From Microcaldota archaeon (GTDB lineage Archaea; Micrarchaeota; Micrarchaeia; Micrarchaeales; Micrarchaeaceae), in assembly GCA_021818545.1 (NCBI GenBank), contig JAKATX010000004.1:1-64000 (forward strand): a stretch of DNA of 64,000 nt, given 5' to 3'. Shown in pieces: positions 57,765 to 64,000 of this stretch (the stretch's first letter is position 1; the number at the start of each line of letters is the position of its first letter). A program made the position numbers and the translations under genes. The notes beneath the pieces are model-generated. The model searched no databases. It was given only the letters and a program-made list of their open reading frames with translations, and was not told where the DNA came from.

Positions 57765-58850
57765 TTATAGTAGGCGAGCACCATCATCTGTTACCAGAAT
57801 ATCATCTTCAAATCTTACTCCTCCGAATCCGGTTATGTAAATGCCCGGCTCATCGCTGAATACCATTCCCTTGCCAAGTTTGCTATGTGAGTGGCCGGAC
57901 AGCCTTGCACCGCCGTCATGCACGTCTATGCCTATCGAATGGCCCAATGAGTGTATGAATTTGCCCTTGTATGTGCCCCCATTGACCGTGTTTATGTGGC
58001 CTTCAGCAGCCTTATGGGCTTTCATCCCATCTGCGCCGGGCGTTATCGCATCCAGAGCTAGTTTCTGGGCTTCCTTCACGGTGTCGATCATGCGCTTCAT
58101 CTCTTTGTATTTCCCCGAGCTTTTGTCCGGCTTGAATATGAAAGTCCTGGTCAGGTCAGAGCAATAATTGTTGAACCTCGCGCCAGCGTCTATTAGCACA
58201 AATTCATTTGCGCGAAGCGGCGTATCGTCCGGCGCATGATGCGGCAAGGCCGCGTTCTTACTGAATGCCACGATTGTCTTGAACGAGGGTTCCGCAGCGC
58301 CGTTGATTCTCATCCTGTTATCGAACTCCGCCGCAAGCTCTTTTTCTGTCATGCCTGTCTTGAAGATGTTTTCTATGCCGCTGAACGTATGCTTGACTAT
58401 ATCAACCGCCTTTTGTATGCATTCTATCTCCTTGTCGTCCTTGACCAGCCTTGCCTTTGAGAATGCTCTGCTGGCATCTACGAACTTCTTGGCCCCTGAC
58501 AGCTTCTTGAGTTTCCTGAAGTAGCTGTAAGGCAGGAATTCCATATCTACGCCAACGACCGCGCCATCCAGCAGCTTCCCTAGATGGCGCTTCAGCTCTT
58601 CAACCCCCGTGTATTTCACGACTTTCATCTCCTTAGGTTTTTGGGATAGCGCCGTTTGATACTCGAGTTCGCTCGTAAGCAGCACCATCCTGTTTTTGGT
58701 CACCAAAAGTGCCGTATGCTCAAATATCCCGCTTGTAAAGCCTGACATATAAATGAAATTACTGTCGACAATAGAGGTGTTATAAATCAGTATCGCATCT
58801 CCGCCAAACTCCGAAAACACACCGCGCATCCGCCCAGCAACGCTGTTCAT
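57765..58850 (-). CDS. Xaa-Pro aminopeptidase (M24)
   Basis: FVLIDAGARFNNYCSDLTRTF, HSLGHSIGIDVHDG, GMVFSDEPGIYI. Confidence 0.95.
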   Translation of the reverse strand: MNSVAGRMRGVFSEFGGDAILIYNTSIVDSNFIYMSGFTSGIFEHTALLVTKNRMVLLTSELEYQTALSQKPKEMKVVKYTGVEELKRHLGKLLDGAVVGVDMEFLPYSYFRKLKKLSGAKKFVDASRAFSKARLVKDDKEIECIQKAVDIVKHTFSGIENIFKTGMTEKELAAEFDNRMRINGAAEPSFKTIVAFSKNAALPHHAPDDTPLRANEFVLIDAGARFNNYCSDLTRTFIFKPDKSSGKYKEMKRMIDTVKEAQKLALDAITPGADGMKAHKAAEGHINTVNGGTYKGKFIHSLGHSIGIDVHDGGARLSGHSHSKLGKGMVFSDEPGIYITGFGGVRFEDDILVTDDGARLL

Positions 58851-58906
58851 AATATCATTAGTTTAATGCAAGGAAAGAGATAAATTACACCAATCAGAAA
58901 TAAATA

Positions 58907-60172
58907 ATGTGGATTGATTTGGACAGAGGCGATATGATACAGGAACTGGCACAGGCGCCCAATACAATAAACGTAAAGCGGTCCACTATAGTCTACAAAC
59001 ACATGAGGGATCCGGCGCTTATGCGCTATTACTACAGCATAAAGACGCTAAATCTTGCCAGCCGCCTTGACCTGTCCGGTTCCTCACCTACGGACATATT
59101 CATAGGCAGGTTCGGATATCCAAAGGTCTTCATAGGGCCGCTTGTTCCACCGGAGTTCGGTGACACATCTATCCTGGGCAGGCCGGAGCTCTGGCGCGAT
59201 ATGCCCATAGACAAGATAGTGGATATGCGTTCGCGCCTTGTAAGGGGCATACATCTGTCTAACATACACGACATAGAAAAGGGAAGGATAGAGGAGCAGG
59301 TGCGCGATCTTGCAATGGCAGAAAGGCCTGCGGTTGCGGACATGTCTTTTTCGAGCAGGCCATTCATGAAAATATCATTAAACGATGAGGTGCAGCCGTT
59401 CGGTCCTAGCGCTCAACTCAAGCGTGTCGAGCTTTATAACATAAAGGCCGAGAGGCATATGGAATCATTGTACATGGATACGGATGCGAAGGCCACTACG
59501 GCTATACTGGAGCTTTACGACAAAGGACTTCCTACGTCAAAAATACAGCAAGGTCTTTCCGCAGGCCTTTTTGGGATAAAGAACAGAAGGAAGTTCGTCC
59601 CAACGCGTTGGAGCATAACTGCAGTTGATGACACGCTCTCCAAGACCTTAAGGGAGGAGATAAAGCAAAACAATACGATGGACGCTGTTTACGCTTATTA
59701 TAACGTGGCTCTTGATAACCGCTGGCTCATATTCTTCATTCCTGGAAAATGGCAGTACGAATCAATAGAGGCGTGGTACCCAAATACGATATGGAACGAG
59801 AATGGCAAGGATATATCGATATACTCATCCTATGAGGGCTATCATGGGAGGTCAACATACGCAGAGATCGGCGGCTGTTACTACGCTGCCAGGCTAGCAG
59901 TAACAGAAAAGCTAAAGGAATTGGGCCGACAAGGCACGATACTTATACTCAGGGAGGTGCATGACGGCTATATAATGCCGGTCGGAGTATGGAACGTCAG
60001 GGAACACGTTAGGCAGACCCTGCAGGAACGCCCTGCGATACTGCACAGCCCCGGCGAGATATGGAATTTCATCTCACAGCGGCTTGACATATCGACTGCG
60101 AACTGGATAGCCAATAGCAGGATACTCAAGGATATGCTTACCCAACGCAAGATAATGGAGTACGTGAAGTGA
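58907..60172 (+). CDS. nreA: Nre-family DNA repair protein
   Basis: IFIGRFGYPKVFIGPLVPP, NRRKFVPTRWSITAVDDTLSKTL, GCYYAARLAVTEKL. Confidence 0.9.
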   Translation: MWIDLDRGDMIQELAQAPNTINVKRSTIVYKHMRDPALMRYYYSIKTLNLASRLDLSGSSPTDIFIGRFGYPKVFIGPLVPPEFGDTSILGRPELWRDMPIDKIVDMRSRLVRGIHLSNIHDIEKGRIEEQVRDLAMAERPAVADMSFSSRPFMKISLNDEVQPFGPSAQLKRVELYNIKAERHMESLYMDTDAKATTAILELYDKGLPTSKIQQGLSAGLFGIKNRRKFVPTRWSITAVDDTLSKTLREEIKQNNTMDAVYAYYNVALDNRWLIFFIPGKWQYESIEAWYPNTIWNENGKDISIYSSYEGYHGRSTYAEIGGCYYAARLAVTEKLKELGRQGTILILREVHDGYIMPVGVWNVREHVRQTLQERPAILHSPGEIWNFISQRLDISTANWIANSRILKDMLTQRKIMEYVK

Positions 60173-60175
60173 ACT

Positions 60176-60667
60176 CTATCTGCCCATCTTGCCTATGAAC
60201 TTCTTGTATACTGCCGGGGGAAGGTACCTGGCTACAACTTCCTCCCACCCATCCGGCCCGACGAGCCCCTTTACGAAGCTAGAGCTTATCTCCGCTAGTT
60301 CCCTGGGCGGCATGAGAAACACGGTCTCTATGTCCGGCTCCATGTCCCTGTTTATGAGGCGCATGTCGCGTTCGTACGTGAAGTCCGCTTCCGTCCTTAT
60401 GCCTCTTATTACATAATCCGCTCTTGCCGATTTTGCGTATCGGACCAGAAACTGGTTCTCGAACGATTCTACTCTGACGTTCTTGTGCGCCTTGGCGAGT
60501 TTCCTTAGCATGTCAATTCTTTCGCCGACTGAGAAAGTGTACTCCTTATCGGTGTTAGTGCCTATGGCGACTATCAGCCTATCGAATAGGGCTGCACCGG
60601 ATTCTATCATCCACAGATGGCCCAACGTAGGCGGGTCGAAACTGCCCGCATAAATCGCAGTCCTCAT
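60176..60667 (-). CDS. coaD: Phosphopantetheine adenylyltransferase, bacterial CoaD type
   Basis: AIYAGSFDPPTLGHLWMIE, VIRGIRTEADFTYERDMRLINR, ISSSFVKGL. Confidence 0.93.
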   Translation of the reverse strand: MRTAIYAGSFDPPTLGHLWMIESGAALFDRLIVAIGTNTDKEYTFSVGERIDMLRKLAKAHKNVRVESFENQFLVRYAKSARADYVIRGIRTEADFTYERDMRLINRDMEPDIETVFLMPPRELAEISSSFVKGLVGPDGWEEVVARYLPPAVYKKFIGKMGR

Positions 60668-60767
60668 TCAAACTCCCTATGGGATATATCCATCCGTATT
60701 TATTAACTTTGTCTTGTGCAAGCATTTAATTAATAGCTAAATCACAATGTAAATTGAAGGTGATAAC

Positions 60768-61064
60768 ATGGCTTTTGAGTTTGGACAGGCATTGATAGAC
60801 ACCACGGACTCTTCAATTGTCAGCTGGGCAGACTTCAATAGCTACATAAAATGCAACAACAAAAAGCTCCACAAGATAATAAAAGGCAGGGAGTACAAGA
60901 AACTGGCCGGCATGTTGGATCTGGAAAAGAACGGCGGAAACGCAGAACTCACTGTCAAGCGCGTTGTCAGCAATATCCTAAAATCAAAGACAGCATTAAT
61001 AACACAAGACGAGATGGAACAGGATGTAGTCATGCAGCTATATTTTGCAGTCTCAAGGCTATGA
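60768..61064 (+). CDS. Hypothetical protein (98 aa)
   Basis: Isolated ORF with upstream A/T-rich region. Confidence 0.55.
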   Translation: MAFEFGQALIDTTDSSIVSWADFNSYIKCNNKKLHKIIKGREYKKLAGMLDLEKNGGNAELTVKRVVSNILKSKTALITQDEMEQDVVMQLYFAVSRL

Positions 61065-61082
61065 ATCCTTTCTTCTGTCTAT

Positions 61083-61877
61083 TCATGCTTTGTTGCGCGC
61101 AATTATCGTATTTGCTTCGTTTATCTTGTCCAGAATCTTATACAGCCCGTTCCTGGCCGCTATGAAAAACAGCGGCAGGGCCTTTATCGCTATCCACTCC
61201 CTAATCCTTTCGAATACCTTCTTAGTATGGCTTAGCTCAACCTTGACCGGTTTTACATATATAGAATCTGTCATGTCAAATACCTCACTTGCTATCTTCA
61301 GCGCCCGTTCAGCCATGAACTCCTCAGCTACAACTACAACAGTCGTAGCCCTGAAGTCCTTCACTATAGGGTATGAGTAGAATACGTTTGACACAGTATC
61401 ATATGATTTCTGCTCCAGAAGCACGTTGAGCGGCTTAACACCTTCGGCCTCAAGCGCCTTAAGCATGACGCTAGATTCGCTCGGTAATTTTACGTCTTTG
61501 AACAGGTAACCACTGTTCTTTCCTCCTGTCAGCAATACTGCGAGGTTCTTTATGTCGCTACCGCTTGTGCGTTCTATTTCTTTATAGAGATGCGCAACTT
61601 CCTTTATCACTTCATTTCCGCGGCCATCAAGGCTGCCATCAATATTCAGCCTTTTGCCAAAAACAAGCAGCACTACGCGATCGCCTTTTTGCAATGATTC
61701 ATCAATTTTCTTGACAAGTTCCTCATCATGCTCTGTAGAAAGCACGGTCTTAACCGTATTTGCCTTAATTGTGGCTTTAGATGCTTGCACTGACTGCCCT
61801 GCTGCATCGTCCTGCCTAAGGGCTACTTTATCTACCTGATCCACTTGAGAGTCTAGCGTCAAGCCTTTCGTAACCAT
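61083..61877 (-). CDS. DUF218/YdcF-like protein
   Basis: VVLLVFGKRLNIDG...NLAVLLTGGKN...LLEQKSYDTVSNVFYSYPIVKD...VVVVAEEFMAERAL. Confidence 0.75.
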   Translation of the reverse strand: MVTKGLTLDSQVDQVDKVALRQDDAAGQSVQASKATIKANTVKTVLSTEHDEELVKKIDESLQKGDRVVLLVFGKRLNIDGSLDGRGNEVIKEVAHLYKEIERTSGSDIKNLAVLLTGGKNSGYLFKDVKLPSESSVMLKALEAEGVKPLNVLLEQKSYDTVSNVFYSYPIVKDFRATTVVVVAEEFMAERALKIASEVFDMTDSIYVKPVKVELSHTKKVFERIREWIAIKALPLFFIAARNGLYKILDKINEANTIIARNKA

Positions 61878-62034
61878 GCCATTCCCTGTCTATATAAGAG
61901 GATGTGTAACATAAAGTATTTAATTGGCTCTATATATACAAACCGCCCCCAAAAGTCTTAATAGTAGCGCCAGGTACAAAAGCCTTAATAATTTCCTAGA
62001 AGAGTAAGTTTTATAGTGTTTTTATCATAAGGGG

Positions 62035-63690
62035 GTGGTTGGGTTGGAAGTCTTCTCAATATCGCAGAGTAGGCAAGACCTAGATAGGATAGCCCGCATT
62101 ATGGACATATTGGCCAAATTCGAGGTGGGCCAGCTTGCAGATCGGCTGAGGCTGGGCGAACGGCTTCCCATAAGGAAGCCCAAGCAAAAGGCCTTGCCAG
62201 AACTTGTATACAAAACGCCGCAGGAGAGGCTTAGGATGATGCTCGAGGAATTGGGCACGACATTCGTAAAGTTCGGCCAGCTCCTTAGCACCAGAGCCGA
62301 CATAATGGGCAAGGATTATGCAGAAGAGCTGGCAAAGCTACAGGACAGCATGAGCCCGTTTCCCACTGAGCAGGCAAAGCGCATAATAAAGGAGGAGCTT
62401 GGCAAGTCCACCGATGAGCTGTTCTCCGAGTTCGATAACCAGCCCCTTGCATCGGCATCCGTAGGCCAGGTGTACAAGGCAGTGCTGAAAGGTGGCAAGA
62501 AGGTCGTGGTAAAGATCCAGCGCCCTGGCATAGAGCTAACCATAAAGGAAGACCTTAGGATAATGCATTATCTGGCAAAGATGGCCCAGAAGCACATACC
62601 GGAAAGCAGGAAGTACGATCCGGTATACCTTGTCGATGAATTCGACAGGTCCATAATGAAGGAGCTTAACTTCCTAAGGGAAGCCACAAGCGCAAGGAGG
62701 CTGAAAGACAACCTAAAGGACGATAAGGGCGTCTACATACCTACAGTTTATGATAACCTTTCTACAAAGAAAGTCCTGATAATGGAGGAGGTTGACGGCA
62801 CTCCGCTTTCGAGGGTCATAACATCAAAGTCAGAAAAATTCAATAAGAAAGAGATAGCACGTAAATGCGCAAGGCTATTCTTCAGGATGGTGCTGGTTGA
62901 CAGGTTCTACCATGCAGATATGCATCCTGGAAACGTAATGGTGCTGAATCACGGGGTCATATGCCTGCTGGACTTCGGCAGGATAAACTCGATAGATAAG
63001 GAAGCCATAGACGCGCTGTTCAAGCTGGCCTACTACGCCGTCCAGGACAACGTAAACGGCATGGTAGAGCACATGCTGCGTACCGGCATGGCCGTGGAGA
63101 AGTCACAGATGCAATCATTCAAGGCTGACATATCAGACGTACTTGATGCGTACTACAACAAGAATATCGTGCGGGTGAAGCTGGGCCAGATGCTGTCCGA
63201 TCTTAGCACTGTGCTATCCAAATATGACATAAACAGGCCTAGGGAAACCGAGGAATTGGCGCGTTCAATGCTCATAATCGAGGGCGCCTGCACGGAGCTC
63301 GATCCTGAATTCAACATGGCGGAGGAATTCAATCCATATGCCGAGCGACTTTTCCCAAAAGACTTTGACACCCAGCAGCTAGTCGACATACTAAAGGAAG
63401 ACTTCCTGGAAATCGAGTACATGGCAAGGAGCTTCCCTGCTGCCCTTAGGGACTTAATGAAGAGGCTGGAGGACGGCAAGCTCAAGATAGAGCTGGAGCA
63501 CAAGGATCTGATGGCGTTCTCGGACGACCTGGACAGGATAAGCGACAAGATGTCCGTGGCCGTGATAGTTGCAGCACTAATAGTCGGGTCGTCTCTGGTG
63601 CTTCGCGTGGATGCGATGCTTGGTCTGGTGGGTTTCTTCATCAGCATCCTACTCGGCCTATGGCTTGCGATAAAGATAATACTGTACTGA
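62035..63690 (+). CDS. ubiB: ABC1/AarF/UbiB family atypical kinase
   Basis: LGTTFVKFGQLLSTRADIMG, PLASASVGQVYKAVLKGGKKVVVKIQRPGI, HADMHPGNVMV, C-terminal TMs. Confidence 0.95.
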   Translation: MVGLEVFSISQSRQDLDRIARIMDILAKFEVGQLADRLRLGERLPIRKPKQKALPELVYKTPQERLRMMLEELGTTFVKFGQLLSTRADIMGKDYAEELAKLQDSMSPFPTEQAKRIIKEELGKSTDELFSEFDNQPLASASVGQVYKAVLKGGKKVVVKIQRPGIELTIKEDLRIMHYLAKMAQKHIPESRKYDPVYLVDEFDRSIMKELNFLREATSARRLKDNLKDDKGVYIPTVYDNLSTKKVLIMEEVDGTPLSRVITSKSEKFNKKEIARKCARLFFRMVLVDRFYHADMHPGNVMVLNHGVICLLDFGRINSIDKEAIDALFKLAYYAVQDNVNGMVEHMLRTGMAVEKSQMQSFKADISDVLDAYYNKNIVRVKLGQMLSDLSTVLSKYDINRPRETEELARSMLIIEGACTELDPEFNMAEEFNPYAERLFPKDFDTQQLVDILKEDFLEIEYMARSFPAALRDLMKRLEDGKLKIELEHKDLMAFSDDLDRISDKMSVAVIVAALIVGSSLVLRVDAMLGLVGFFISILLGLWLAIKIILY

Positions 63691-63715
63691 TGATACGCTT
63701 AAACGGGTGAAAAAC

Positions 63716-64000
63716 ATGGCGAAATCAAAAAAGAACACGGCAGAAAAGGATGTGGACAAGCTGGTCAGGCAGGGCATAGAGTTCGGCTTCGGTGTCGCAT
63801 CAATCACCGTAAAAGCCCTCAACAAGGCATTGGACGACCTTGAGAAGGAAGGGAAGCTGGACAAGAAGGACAGCGAAAAGCTGGTCCTCGAGACCGTGAA
63901 GAAGTACGAAAAGGAATGCGACAAATACGTCAAGGACGTGAAGGCCCAGCTTGACAAGGCGAAGAAGTCCATGCCTAAGCTGTCAAAGAAGGAACTCAGC
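63716..64000 (+). CDS. Phasin-like/coiled-coil protein, truncated by window end
   Basis: MAKSKKNTAEKDVDKLVRQGIEFGFGVASITVKALNKALDDLEKEGKLDKKDSEKLVLETVKKYEKECDKYVKDVKAQLDKAKK; open to the window end. Confidence 0.7.
   Translation, partial: MAKSKKNTAEKDVDKLVRQGIEFGFGVASITVKALNKALDDLEKEGKLDKKDSEKLVLETVKKYEKECDKYVKDVKAQLDKAKKSMPKLSKKELS

Overview
The window looks like a gene-dense archaeal chromosome. Evidence: A-type ATP synthase operon, Top6A, GatD/GatE, LonB, eIF6, archaeal/eukaryotic-type ribosomal proteins, class III (QSAMEYL) pilins, and intron-containing tRNAs. Gene content, including a beta-oxidation set, suggests a DPANN/Micrarchaeota (ARMAN-like) lineage; that assignment is inference and was not tested. 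Core regions: LonB-Top6A; a MacB-type ABC operon headed by a membrane-tethered HTH/DUF4382-like protein; rtcB; the A-ATPase operon with a MazG-like gene between atpB and atpD; a beta-oxidation cluster; a ribosomal/translation cluster; and GatDE. Accessory regions: (i) 22.1-23.7 kb, decayed YVTN beta-propeller sequence with an IS200-type TnpA relic; (ii) 23.8-27.0 kb, class III pilins, one carrying an ~800-aa adhesin-like DUF2341 region; (iii) 36.9-44.5 kb, a decapitated TnpB, two tyrosine-recombinase relics and four direct repeats of a tRNA-Leu 3' end that punctuate cargo genes like an integron-style cassette array. That array is my best candidate for an undescribed system. Other highlights: a half-length single-repeat TBP, a tRNA-Leu(UAA) with an apparent D-loop intron, a metallopeptidase-AN1-TM-cupredoxin chimera, a 155-bp perfect inverted repeat shared by two enoyl-CoA hydratase genes, and an ABC ATPase whose conserved N-terminus has only an AUA start available. 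All calls are by eye, with no database search.
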